The translations under genes were made by a program, and so were the position numbers. A stretch of 64,000 bases of DNA from Pseudooceanicola atlanticus (GTDB lineage Bacteria; Pseudomonadota; Alphaproteobacteria; Rhodobacterales; Rhodobacteraceae), in NCBI RefSeq assembly GCF_000768315.1, contig NZ_AQQX01000016.1, forward strand, positions 1 to 64,000, written 5' to 3'. Shown here piece after piece: positions 17,076 through 24,708 of the stretch (the stretch's first letter is position 1; the number at the start of each line of letters is the position of its first letter). The notes under the pieces were generated by a model. The model was not told the origin of the DNA, did no database searches, and worked only from the letters and a program-made list of their open reading frames with translations.

Positions 17076-18131
17076 ATGGCCGTGACCGATTTGCAGCGCA
17101 ACAGTGTCGAACGCCGCGTGTCCAAGAAGCAGAGACCGCTGAAGGGGCCCGAAAAGGCCGCGATCCTGTTCCTGTGCTTGGGCGAAGCGCGGGGATCGTC
17201 CCTGATGCAGCAGCTGAGCGACGAGGAGATCCAGGTGATCACCCGCGCGATGGCCGGGCTGGGCGTGATCGATGCCGAGAAGGTCGAACAGGTGATGCTG
17301 GACTTTACCGAGGGCGTGGCCAATGGCGGCGGCGTGGTCGGGTCGTTCAGCGTGGCCGAGGACATGCTGCGATCCTTCCTGCCGGAGGACCAGGTGGATT
17401 CGATCCTCAAGGACATCCGTGGCCCGCTGAAGGAAAAGGACCTGTGGGCGCGGTTCTCGTCCCTTTCGGAAAACGTGATCGCCAACTACCTGAAGAACGA
17501 GCACGACCAGACCGCCGCCGCGATCCTGTCGAACGTGAAGACGGACGTCGCCGCGAAGGTGCTGCCGCTGCTGGGTCAGGAGAAGATGGAGAACGTGGTC
17601 GAACGGATGATCCGTATGGAGGCCGTGCCGCACCACATGATGCGCCAGATCGAGGAAACCCTGCAGACCGACATCATCAGCGCCCCGGCCCAGCCGACCA
17701 CGGCCGAGCTTCAGCAGAAGATGGCGGACCTGTTCAACAAGCTGGACATGGTTGCCTTCCAGGACCTGTCGGAAACGCTGGAAAAGCGGATCCCCGACAC
17801 GTTCGGTGCGATCAAGAACAAGATGTTCGTGTTCGACGATCTCATCAATCTCAACCCGATGGACCTGGCCCGCGTCATGCGCGGCGCGCCGGGCAATGCG
17901 CTGCCCATGGCGCTGCGCGGGGCGAAGAAGGAGATTCGCGATCACTTCCTCAACGCGTTGCCGGGACGGTCGCGCGACATGCTGGAAGAAGAGATGAACA
18001 CGATGGGCCCGGTGCGCGGTCGCGACGTGCGCGAGGCCCAGTCGGGTCTGGTGGATTACGCGAAGGAGCTGGCGGACGAGGAAGTCATCCGTCTGCCGCT
18101 GGCCAGCGACGACGACGAAGAGTTCATCTGA
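17076..18131 (+). CDS. fliG: Flagellar motor switch protein FliG
   Basis: This 351-residue C-ring protein carries torque between stator and rotor. The N-terminal domain (KGPEKAAILFLCLGEARGSSLMQQLSDEEIQVITRAM) binds FliF. The C-terminal domain includes the charged torque helix FVFDDLINLNPMDLARVMRGAPGNALPMALRGAKKEIRDHFLNALPGR. It is the last gene of the fliF operon and ends exactly where the convergent DUF1217 gene ends, with no room for a separate terminator. Confidence 0.93.
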   Translation: MAVTDLQRNSVERRVSKKQRPLKGPEKAAILFLCLGEARGSSLMQQLSDEEIQVITRAMAGLGVIDAEKVEQVMLDFTEGVANGGGVVGSFSVAEDMLRSFLPEDQVDSILKDIRGPLKEKDLWARFSSLSENVIANYLKNEHDQTAAAILSNVKTDVAAKVLPLLGQEKMENVVERMIRMEAVPHHMMRQIEETLQTDIISAPAQPTTAELQQKMADLFNKLDMVAFQDLSETLEKRIPDTFGAIKNKMFVFDDLINLNPMDLARVMRGAPGNALPMALRGAKKEIRDHFLNALPGRSRDMLEEEMNTMGPVRGRDVREAQSGLVDYAKELADEEVIRLPLASDDDEEFI

Positions 18132-18950
18132 TCAGCGATAGAGCATGGATGCCGAATAGCTCACCGGAGACACGCCAAGTGTCCCGGTGATGATGGAGCT
18201 GGCATTGCCGCCCCCCTGAAGCATCACCAGCGCGGCGTTGTTCGCCGTGGCGGTGCCGTTCAGCGCGTCGGAAATCGCGATGTACTTGCGGACGAGCTTC
18301 TCGACGACCTCGGGGTCCTGAAGGGTTTCGAGGTCGATCTTGTCGCGGATCTGTTCGGCCTGCTTGTCGATGTCCAGCTGCGCGGAGGCGGCGGGAATGC
18401 CGAGCGCGGTGCGGAAGAACTCCGACATTTCCGTATCCTGGAGGATCTGGAACGGGTTGGTGATCTCGGACGCCTTGGCGCGGAATTCCAGTGCGGTCCC
18501 GACGGTGGAATTCTGATCTTCGGCAAAGTTGATGAACTGGCGTTCGACGTAGCGGTCGACCATGCGGTTCTGCCAGCCGCTGAGAATGGTGTTGAGGTTG
18601 CCGACGCCGTCCTGACCGAAACCGAGGGTTTCGTACATTTCGCGGAAGCGCGGATCGGTGAGCCGGTTCACCAGCGCATCGGATTCCTCGATATTGCTCT
18701 TGAGCACCTTTTCGATCATCGCGCGGCCGAAGATCTGATCCTCGAGGTCGAAGGCGCGCATGACGAAGGCATACAGCTCCTGGTCTTCCATGAGCTGGTC
18801 GACGGTCTCCACGTCCCGGATGTTTTCCTTGAAATGTTCGATGGCCCGCTTGTGCTGGGCCGAGTTTCGAATGGTTTCAAGCTGGCTGTCCTTGGTCGCG
18901 TCGACCAGGGACAGGCCAGTAAAGGACGGGAGACCGGCTATCGGTATCAT
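18132..18950 (-). CDS. DUF1217 domain flagellar-cluster protein
   Basis: This 272-residue soluble helical protein has the pattern of the alphaproteobacterial DUF1217 family (KENIRDVETVDQLMEDQELYAFVMRAFDLEDQIFGRAMIEKVLKSN, LGFGQDGVGN). In rhizobia and Rhodobacterales it occurs in flagellar clusters. Its role is not well established, though hook/rod association has been suggested. There is no signal peptide. It overlaps the flbT end by about 4 bp and is the last gene of the filament operon. Confidence 0.75.
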   Translation of the reverse strand: MIPIAGLPSFTGLSLVDATKDSQLETIRNSAQHKRAIEHFKENIRDVETVDQLMEDQELYAFVMRAFDLEDQIFGRAMIEKVLKSNIEESDALVNRLTDPRFREMYETLGFGQDGVGNLNTILSGWQNRMVDRYVERQFINFAEDQNSTVGTALEFRAKASEITNPFQILQDTEMSEFFRTALGIPAASAQLDIDKQAEQIRDKIDLETLQDPEVVEKLVRKYIAISDALNGTATANNAALVMLQGGGNASSIITGTLGVSPVSYSASMLYR

Positions 18951-19456
18951 CCGGCACTACGGCGCGGGGCCGCCTCTTCTGCTGGATCGGGAAGGGCCTC
19001 GCCTGCTTCGCGGGCGGCGCGGCGGGCTTCGCGGTCCATCTCGTCCTGCACGCTGGCCGGACGCGGGATATGCGCGCCAAGGATTTCCGCCTCGCGCTTC
19101 ATCAGCGGACGCAGACAGCGCAGCGCCTTGTAGAAGTCGCCTTGGCTGACATGGTTGGCGGCCTCGAAGACCAGCTGGACATTGGGCGGGCCGAAGGTCG
19201 TGGCCAGCGCCGCCAGCTGTTTCTGGATCGGGCTGCGCAGCTTGTCCTGCAGGTCGGGTTCGGTCAGGGCCGACTGGACCAGGAAATAGGCCTGGTTCAC
19301 CGGGGTCACGGCGGCCTTTTTCGACAGCAGGTCCGCCCCGCGGACGACGTCGGCCTTGGTTTCGATGACGATGGTCGATTTCCGCGACGAATTGCGGACG
19401 ACACAGCCGTTGATGACGATGCGCTCGTAAGGCTTGAGCGTCAGTTGCAGCGCCAT
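18947..19456 (-). CDS. flbT: Flagellin expression regulator FlbT
   Basis: This 169-residue protein matches FlbT (MALQLTLKPYERIVINGCVVRN, FGPPNVQLVFEAANHVSQGDFYKALRCLRPLMKREAEIL). In Caulobacter FlbT binds the 5' untranslated region of flagellin mRNA and destabilises it until the hook is complete. The gene lies directly downstream of flaF and the two flagellin genes, whose leaders share conserved stem-loops. A charged Ala/Glu/Arg C-terminal tail extends beyond the usual domain. Confidence 0.9.
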   Translation of the reverse strand: MALQLTLKPYERIVINGCVVRNSSRKSTIVIETKADVVRGADLLSKKAAVTPVNQAYFLVQSALTEPDLQDKLRSPIQKQLAALATTFGPPNVQLVFEAANHVSQGDFYKALRCLRPLMKREAEILGAHIPRPASVQDEMDREARRAAREAGEALPDPAEEAAPRRSAG

Positions 19457-19460
19457 CCGG

Positions 19461-19859
19461 TTACCCCTGCGGTCCGGGCGCCTGGCCGGACAGGCCGGCG
19501 ATCACGCTCTGATTGATCTGGATGAGGGCGCCGAGGCCGGCACTGCCGCCGATGACCTGACCGGTCTGGCGTTCGACGAAAAGAGCGAGGGAAATAAGGC
19601 CCGCCTTGAGCTGCGGCGGCATGGCGTTGTCGGGCTGGGACAGATCGTATTTGATCGCGGACCAGAGCTTCTGATTGTCGTGGAGGTGGGTGCTGAGACC
19701 CTTGGCGAGGATTTCACGGCGCTCGCCCTTGGCGGTGGCTCGGTCGAAATCCTGGGAGTGTTTCTCGAGTTCGCTGGTCACCCGTGCAAAGACGCGTCTT
19801 TCGATCTGACGGGGAGATTCACTTTCTCGAATCGTGCGTTTGTACGCCGCGATGCTCAT
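19461..19859 (-). CDS. flaF: Flagellar biosynthesis regulator FlaF
   Basis: This 132-residue FlaF protein (MSIAAYKRTIRESESPRQIERRVF, KLWSAIKYDLSQPDNAMPPQLKAGLISLALFVERQT) is needed for flagellin translation or secretion in alphaproteobacteria and acts in opposition to FlbT. I chose ATG 19859 because GAGG and AGGT elements precede it and the family begins here; the frame is open further to 19904. It lies between the flagellin genes and flbT. Confidence 0.88.
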   Translation of the reverse strand: MSIAAYKRTIRESESPRQIERRVFARVTSELEKHSQDFDRATAKGERREILAKGLSTHLHDNQKLWSAIKYDLSQPDNAMPPQLKAGLISLALFVERQTGQVIGGSAGLGALIQINQSVIAGLSGQAPGPQG

Positions 19860-19989
19860 GTTACCTGTCCTCAATTGCCGCATTCTGCGGCTGTTTTGTC
19901 TCAAACTCCCCCCGGGTTCGTCCCAGGGTGGAAAGGCAAGGGGCCGTGACCGTGCCGCGGCCCCTTACTTTTATCATGCAACCAAATGG

Positions 19990-20823
19990 TTACCGGAACA
20001 AGCTCAGAATGTTCTGCGGCGACGAGTTTGCGATTGACAGTGACTGCGTCGCAAGCTGCTGCTGAACCTGAAGGGCCTGCAGGCGGGCTGCTTCTTCTTC
20101 CATGTTCGCGTCGACCATCGAGCCGATGCCGCTGTCGAGACGGTCGGTCAGTTCCGTGAGGAACTCCTTCTGGGTCTCGATGGAGCGTTCGGCGATGCCC
20201 AGGGCAGTTGCCGAGGACACGGCGTTGGCGAGCTGAGCTTCGGCCGTCTGAAGGGCGGCCAGCTGCAGCGCGGCAGTGCCGGCGGAGGTGATGGAAACCG
20301 CGTCCAGGGCGGACTGGATTGCACCCAGATCCTGCTGGACGAAGTCGACGGTGGTGGTGGTGATCGAACCGCCGGAGCGGGAGATACCGGTCACAACCGT
20401 CACGGTCGCGGTGGAGTTCACGTAGTCGGTGCCGTTGAAGGTCGACTGCGAGATGGTGGTTGCCATACGTGCAACGAGTTCATCCAGTTCTGCCTGGACG
20501 TCGTCGCGCACTTCCTGCGTGCCGCCCTGTGCGAAGGCAACGCGTTCCGCGAAATCCTCGGCCAGGTCGACCAGGGTTTCCGCGCCCAGGCGGGCGGTGG
20601 AGAGTGCGTTCTTCTGCAGGGTGAGGCTTTCGTCGATCGCCTTGTACATGCCGCTGTCGCCGGACATGGTCTTGGAGATCGAGAAGTAAGCTGCGTTATC
20701 TTTACCCGAGGAGATCTGCAGACCGGTGGAGATCCGGTTCTGGGTTTCGCCCAGCGAGCTGTTGATGTTGCGCAGCGTGGACAGCGCGGTCATTGCGCTG
20801 GAGTTGGTCAGGATGGAAGACAT
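19990..20823 (-). CDS. fliC: Flagellin (copy 1)
   Basis: This 277-residue short flagellin has the N-terminal D0/D1 domain (SSILTNSSAMTALSTLRNINSSLGETQNRISTGLQISSGKDNAAYFSISKTM) and the C-terminal D1/D0 domain (ARLQALQVQQQLATQSLSIANSSPQNILSLFR), with only a small variable centre, so it lacks the large outer D2/D3 domains. It is closely similar to the second flagellin at 21028. The centre has many Ser/Thr residues (TVVTGISRSGGSITTTTVDF), possible glycosylation sites. The leader has conserved stem-loops. Confidence 0.95.
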   Translation of the reverse strand: MSSILTNSSAMTALSTLRNINSSLGETQNRISTGLQISSGKDNAAYFSISKTMSGDSGMYKAIDESLTLQKNALSTARLGAETLVDLAEDFAERVAFAQGGTQEVRDDVQAELDELVARMATTISQSTFNGTDYVNSTATVTVVTGISRSGGSITTTTVDFVQQDLGAIQSALDAVSITSAGTAALQLAALQTAEAQLANAVSSATALGIAERSIETQKEFLTELTDRLDSGIGSMVDANMEEEAARLQALQVQQQLATQSLSIANSSPQNILSLFR

Positions 20824-20886
20824 TTTCTGCTCCGATTATTTTATATCGCGGCTTCGACATTCTGTCTGAAACGGGTTGCCCCGTAT
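20824..20886 (-). promoter_or_regulatory. Conserved leader of flagellin 1
   Basis: Read on the minus strand, this leader contains a hairpin ACGGG-GCAA-CCCGT (20871-20884), a short inverted repeat GACA-GAA-TGTC, the element CGCGATA, then CGGAG before the ATG. The same order and spacing recur before flagellin 2. It may be an FlbT-responsive mRNA leader. Alternatively CCCGTTT and GCCGCGATA, 16 bases apart, may be a promoter for an alternative sigma factor. Confidence 0.5.
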
Positions 20887-20983
20887 GTACACGGTCCGTC
20901 CGATGCGCCGGCCCGCCGGAAGACCGACAGGACGACACGCGCGGATCGGAAACGCGCCTGTTTGCGATAATTGGGTATCAAGA

Positions 20984-21003
20984 GGCCGCTATCCCTCGCG
21001 GCC
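20984..21003. terminator. Stem-loop between the two flagellin genes
   Basis: GGCCGC-N8-GCGGCC forms a 6-bp GC-only stem 25 bp after the flagellin 2 stop (minus strand). The T-run is missing, so it may be an attenuator or an mRNA-stabilising hairpin rather than a full terminator. Confidence 0.35.
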
Positions 21004-21027
21004 CCCATGGCTCACCTGTGTTCGCGC

Positions 21028-21864
21028 TTAGCGGAACAAGCTCAGAATGTTCTGAGGCGCCGAGTTCGCGATACTTAGCGATTGGGTCGCAAGCTGCTGC
21101 TGGACCTGCAAGGCCTGCAAGCGGGCAGCTTCCTCTTCCATGTTCGCGTCGATCATTGACCCGATCCCGCTGTCGAGGCGGTCGGTCAATTCCGTCAGGA
21201 ACTCTTTCTGCGTCTCGATCGACTTTTCGGCGATGCCCAGTGCAGTTGCCGAAGACACGGCGGATGCCAGCATGCTTTCGGCGGTCTGGAGATCGGCCAG
21301 CTGCGCGCCAGCGGAATCCGAAGTGGTCAGGTCGATAGCGGCCAGCTGAGCCTGGATGGTGCCCAGATCCTGCTGGAGGAAGCTCATCGACGTGGTCGAG
21401 ATGGAGCCAGAGGTCGAACGGCTGATGCCGGTCACGACGGTCACGGTGGCCGTGTCGTTCACGTAGTCGGTGCCGTTGAAGGTCGACTGCGAGATCGTGG
21501 TGGACATACGTGCAACCAGTTCGTCCAGTTCTGCCTGGACGTCGGCACGCACTTCCTCGGTGCCGCCCTGTGCGAAGGCAACGCGCTCGGCGAATTCTTC
21601 GGCCAGATCAACGACGGTTTCGGCACCCAGGCGGGCGGTCGAAAGCGCGTTTTGCTGCAGCGTGAGGCTTTCGTCGATCGCCTTGTACATGCCGCTGTCG
21701 CCGGACATGGTTTTGGAGATCGAGAAATATGCTGCGTTATCCTTACCCGAGGAGATCTGCAGACCGGTGGAGATCCGGTTCTGGGTTTCGCCGAGGGAGT
21801 TGTTGATATTGCGCAGCGTCGACAGCGCCGTCATGGCGCTGCTGTTCGTCAGAATAGAAGACAT
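21028..21864 (-). CDS. fliC: Flagellin (copy 2)
   Basis: This 278-residue flagellin has the same short D0/D1 design as the copy at 19990 and nearly identical ends. Differences concentrate in the centre (SRSTSGSISTTSMSFLQQDLGTIQAQLAAIDLTTSDSAG) and near the C-terminus. The pair looks like a tandem duplication with a duplicated leader, separated by 204 bp. It lies upstream of flagellin 1 in the same direction, each copy with its own leader. Confidence 0.95.
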   Translation of the reverse strand: MSSILTNSSAMTALSTLRNINNSLGETQNRISTGLQISSGKDNAAYFSISKTMSGDSGMYKAIDESLTLQQNALSTARLGAETVVDLAEEFAERVAFAQGGTEEVRADVQAELDELVARMSTTISQSTFNGTDYVNDTATVTVVTGISRSTSGSISTTSMSFLQQDLGTIQAQLAAIDLTTSDSAGAQLADLQTAESMLASAVSSATALGIAEKSIETQKEFLTELTDRLDSGIGSMIDANMEEEAARLQALQVQQQLATQSLSIANSAPQNILSLFR

Positions 21865-21927
21865 TTTCTGCTCCGATATTTTTTTATCGCGTCATCGACT
21901 TTCTGTCGAAAACGGGCCTGCCCGTGA
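21865..21927 (-). promoter_or_regulatory. Conserved leader of flagellin 2
   Basis: On the minus strand this leader reads hairpin ACGGG-CAGG-CCCGT (21912-21925), inverted repeat TCGAC-AGAAA-GTCGA, inverted repeat CGATA-N6-TATCG, then GGAG and ATG. The loops and some stem positions differ from flagellin 1 while pairing is kept, which points to RNA structure. Possible roles are as for the flagellin 1 leader. Confidence 0.5.
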
Positions 21928-21967
21928 GCGGACGTTACCACCCAAAGTTGATCGGAGGCAAAAAAAA

Positions 21968-22369
21968 TCAGAGCGACTGGTCGAAGTGTTGCGAGGACGA
22001 CACTGTGGTGGGTCTTTTTTCACCGTCCGGGCCGTAGACGCCGGACAGGGAATGGCGGTCGCGGATGCGGTCCAGCTCTTCTATTATTGCGCCTGTGGCC
22101 TCGGTCATCTTTTCCAGCAGCGCAAAGTCACGGGCGATCAGTTCGCGGAGGTCCGACAGTTTTTCGCGCAGCTGCGGGGATTGCGGATGATCCTCCAAGA
22201 GGGGCGCGGGTGTCGCGAACACCTTTTCCATCTCGGCCAGCAGCGCGGATTTCTGCGGATAAAGTTCGGCCACCTGGGCCAGTTTTCCGCTCGTGATCGC
22301 GGCGATTTCATCGCGGAGAATGCGCGACAGCCGGTCCACCAGGTTCATCGCTTGCGCCATGCCCGTCAT
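21968..22369 (-). CDS. flgN: FlgN-like flagellar export chaperone
   Basis: This 133-residue all-helical protein (NLVDRLSRILRDEIAAITSGKLAQVAELYPQKSALLAEMEKVF, then a second long helix LREKLSDLRELIARDFALLEKMTEATGAIIEEL) has the fold pattern of FlgN, the chaperone of the hook-filament junction proteins FlgK and FlgL. A disordered tail follows. It is one base from the flgJ-like gene in the flgI-flgJ-flgN series. Low conservation makes context important. Confidence 0.65.
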   Translation of the reverse strand: MTGMAQAMNLVDRLSRILRDEIAAITSGKLAQVAELYPQKSALLAEMEKVFATPAPLLEDHPQSPQLREKLSDLRELIARDFALLEKMTEATGAIIEELDRIRDRHSLSGVYGPDGEKRPTTVSSSQHFDQSL

Positions 22370-22370
22370 G

Positions 22371-22694
22371 TCAGGCCCCTCCCTTCGCGTTCATCGCGTT
22401 GCGATAGCTGTTCATGCTGGCCTCGACGCTTTGGGAAATGCCGGTGCTGCCACGGGCGGCCAGTTCATCGGCAAAGGCGCGGGCCATGAAGCTGCGCCAG
22501 GTTTCCTCGGCAAAGCCGCCGGACATGTCACCAAGATCGACCGTCTTGAACATCTCGTCCACGACCTGGGTCAGGAAGACGGCCTCGAATTCGCGGGCGG
22601 TCTTCTGAACCTCTGGCGAGGTGCCCTGCCCCTGCGTTGCCTGCTGCTGCCGGGCCTGGGTGAGCGCGAGTGCGGCCTGTCCTGAAATGTCCAT
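22371..22694 (-). CDS. flgJ: FlgJ-like rod-binding protein (rod domain only)
   Basis: This 107-residue protein has only the rod-binding N-terminal domain of FlgJ (AREFEAVFLTQVVDEMFKTVDLGDMSGGFAEETWRSFMARAFADELA). The muramidase domain of gammaproteobacterial FlgJ is absent, as is usual in alphaproteobacteria. The peptidoglycan-cutting function is probably supplied by the separate lytic transglycosylase encoded at 53232. It follows flgI by 9 bp. Confidence 0.82.
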   Translation of the reverse strand: MDISGQAALALTQARQQQATQGQGTSPEVQKTAREFEAVFLTQVVDEMFKTVDLGDMSGGFAEETWRSFMARAFADELAARGSTGISQSVEASMNSYRNAMNAKGGA

Positions 22695-22703
22695 GGCGGG
22701 TCC

Positions 22704-23807
22704 TCAGATGATTTCCAGATCGGCGTGCAGCGCGCCGGCGGCCTTGATGGCCTGGAGAATGGAAATGGTCTGCGACGCGGTCACGCCGATCGCGTTCAGC
22801 CCGTCGACCAGCCGCTGCAGGCTGACGTCACCTTCGAGGATGGTGAAATAGGTTTCGGATTCCTGCACCTCGACCTCGGTCTGGGGCACGACAACGGTGG
22901 TTCCGCCGATGGAGATCGGTTCGGGTTGCGACACCTCGATATCCTCGCGCACGATCACGGTCAGCCCGCCCTGGGACACGGCAACCTTGTCGATACGGAC
23001 GTTCGACCCGATCACGATGGTGCCGGAGCGCGCGTCGATGACGACCTTGGCTACGCTGTCCGGATCGACCATCAGCCCTTCGACCGCCGCCATCATTTCA
23101 GGGGTGTCGCCCTTGTCGTTGGCGACGACCTCGATCGTGGTGGAGTCGAGCACCTGCGCGGTGCCCGGCCCCAGCGTTTCGTTGATCTTGTCGGCGACGC
23201 GGCTGGCAGTGGTGATGTCGGGGGTGCGCAGCGCGATGCGGAAGGATTGCATCGAGGAAAGGCGGAATTCGACCTCGTTCTCGACCGTGGCGCCGTTTTC
23301 GATCCGGGCGACGGTAGGCACGCCTTCGACGATTTCGGCGTTGATGCCCTGCGCGGCGTAGCCGGCGACGGCAATCGGGCCCTGGGCCACGGCATAGACC
23401 TCGCCATCCGCACCGGACAGGGGCGTGACGATCAGCGTACCGCCCCGGAGGGAGGACGCATCCCCCAGCGAGGACACGACCACGTCGATGGTCGACCCGC
23501 GCCGCGCGAAGGGCGGCAGCATCGCGGTGACCATGACGGCCGCCGTGTTCTGCGTGCGCATGGTCTCGTCCTGAAGGTTGCCGACGCCGAGGCGTTCCAG
23601 CATGCCTTCGATGCTTTTCTGGGTGAACGGGCTGTTGCGGAGGCTGTCACCGGTGCCGTTGAGCCCGACGACCAAGCCATAACCAACCAACTGGTTTTCC
23701 CGGATGCCTTCGAAACTGGCGATGTCCTTGATCCGGACATCGGCCAGGGCCGGCGCCGCCGTAAGGATCAGGAGAAGAAGCGCACGAAGCAGGGACATGA
23801 CCAGCAT
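22704..23807 (-). CDS. flgI: Flagellar P-ring protein FlgI
   Basis: This 367-residue periplasmic protein forms the P ring in the peptidoglycan layer. A signal peptide ends at about residue 22 (LLLLILTAAPALA). The diagnostic segments RIKDIASFEGIRENQLVGYGLVVGLNGTGDSLRNSPFTQKSIEGMLERLG and GTLIVTPLSGADGEVYAVAQGP follow. It is the first gene of the flgI-flgJ-flgN unit, with a promoter at 23828-23856. The start could be ATG 23807 or ATG 23798. Confidence 0.95.
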   Translation of the reverse strand: MLVMSLLRALLLLILTAAPALADVRIKDIASFEGIRENQLVGYGLVVGLNGTGDSLRNSPFTQKSIEGMLERLGVGNLQDETMRTQNTAAVMVTAMLPPFARRGSTIDVVVSSLGDASSLRGGTLIVTPLSGADGEVYAVAQGPIAVAGYAAQGINAEIVEGVPTVARIENGATVENEVEFRLSSMQSFRIALRTPDITTASRVADKINETLGPGTAQVLDSTTIEVVANDKGDTPEMMAAVEGLMVDPDSVAKVVIDARSGTIVIGSNVRIDKVAVSQGGLTVIVREDIEVSQPEPISIGGTTVVVPQTEVEVQESETYFTILEGDVSLQRLVDGLNAIGVTASQTISILQAIKAAGALHADLEII

Positions 23808-23827
23808 TCTTTGTGAAAGTTACAAAG

Positions 23828-23869
23828 ATTATTGGTCAATTCGCCCTGAATTTCAAGAATAGATTAGCC
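23828..23869 (-). promoter_or_regulatory. flgI promoter with upstream CTATTCTTG box
   Basis: On the minus strand a -35 TTGAAA (23851-23856), a 17-base spacer and a -10 AATAAT (23828-23833) form a sigma-70-like promoter. The -35 box overlaps the end of the flagellar box CTATTCTTG, which also occurs at fliL, motA and, in variants, at fliF and flgE. This is an activator-type arrangement. Confidence 0.5.
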
Positions 23870-23896
23870 GCAATTCATGCATCGGCGCAGAAATGC

Positions 23897-23937
23897 TTGA
23901 CGCTTACAGTGTTGTGTTTCTATCATGGCAAAAACAC
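23897..23937 (+). promoter_or_regulatory. Promoter of the FtcR-like regulator gene with inverted repeat over -10
   Basis: TTGACG (23897-23902), an 18-base spacer and TATCAT (23921-23926) make a plausible sigma-70 promoter. The -10 is embedded in GTGTTTC-TATCATGGCAA and is flanked by GTGTTT (23914-23919) and AAACAC (23932-23937), an inverted repeat that is also present at the flgF promoter at 30641-30667. Confidence 0.5.
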
Positions 23938-23976
23938 TTGTAGGGCCGATCAACAAAAACAAGGATCGGGAGCAGT

Positions 23977-24693
23977 ATGCATATCTATCTTTACGAACCG
24001 CGCGCGGGGCGTCTGAAGGGAGTCATGGACGAACTTCGCTCGGCCAAGATGCGTCCCGTCCCGATTCAGGCGGCTTTTTTCCGCGGCGAACTCGGGCTGT
24101 TGAACCGTGGTGGACACGAGGACCGGCCCTTTCTGCTTGCGGACACGCCGGACCTGGTCGACCAGATCAGCGCATTGCGCGCGGCGGGCTGTTCCAACCC
24201 GGTGATCGTTATGCGGGATTTCCGCAATTCGCGCGACACCGCGGCGGCGCTGGATGCGGGCGCGGACGATGACCTGGTGATCCCGATCAAGGGCGTGGAG
24301 CTGCGGTCGCGGGTCAATTCCATCACCCGCCGGTCCCATGGTCACGCGGCGGAGTCGGTTCAAGTGGGCGAGGTCACGGCGTTCTTCGACGGGCGCGACC
24401 CGGAAGTGTCCGGGCAGATCGTGAAACTGTCGCGCCGCGAACATGCGATTTTCCAGCAACTGGTGCTGCAGGCGGGCAAGGTCGTGTCCAAGGGCGCGAT
24501 CTATGACGCGGTCTATGGCATGGCCGAGGATCAGCCCTTCGACAAGGTGATCGACGTCTATATCTGCAAGATCCGCAAGAAGATCGACCAGGCGGCCCTG
24601 TCCGGCCACCATTACATCGAAACCGTGCATGGCCGAGGCTACAAGTTCTCGACCCCTGCGCCGGAGATGATGGCCCAGGCCGGCGGAATGTGA
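23977..24693 (+). CDS. ftcR: CtrA/FtcR-like flagellar response regulator with degenerate receiver
   Basis: This 238-residue OmpR-type regulator has a receiver-like N-terminal domain (1-120) and a winged-helix C-terminal domain (KLSRREHAIFQQLVLQAGKVVSKGAIYDAVYGM, KVIDVYICKIRKKI, ETVHGRGYKF). The domain is CtrA-like (ADDDLV, ITRRSHGH). The receiver lacks the N-terminal acidic pair of CtrA (here YLYEPRAG) and the conserved Lys of the TKPF motif (here VIPI), so phosphorylation control is doubtful. In Brucella the related FtcR is the flagellar master regulator acting on fliF. It sits between flgI and flgL in its own transcript. Confidence 0.78.
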   Translation: MHIYLYEPRAGRLKGVMDELRSAKMRPVPIQAAFFRGELGLLNRGGHEDRPFLLADTPDLVDQISALRAAGCSNPVIVMRDFRNSRDTAAALDAGADDDLVIPIKGVELRSRVNSITRRSHGHAAESVQVGEVTAFFDGRDPEVSGQIVKLSRREHAIFQQLVLQAGKVVSKGAIYDAVYGMAEDQPFDKVIDVYICKIRKKIDQAALSGHHYIETVHGRGYKFSTPAPEMMAQAGGM

Positions 24694-24708
24694 TCCGCCG
24701 GACCGGTC

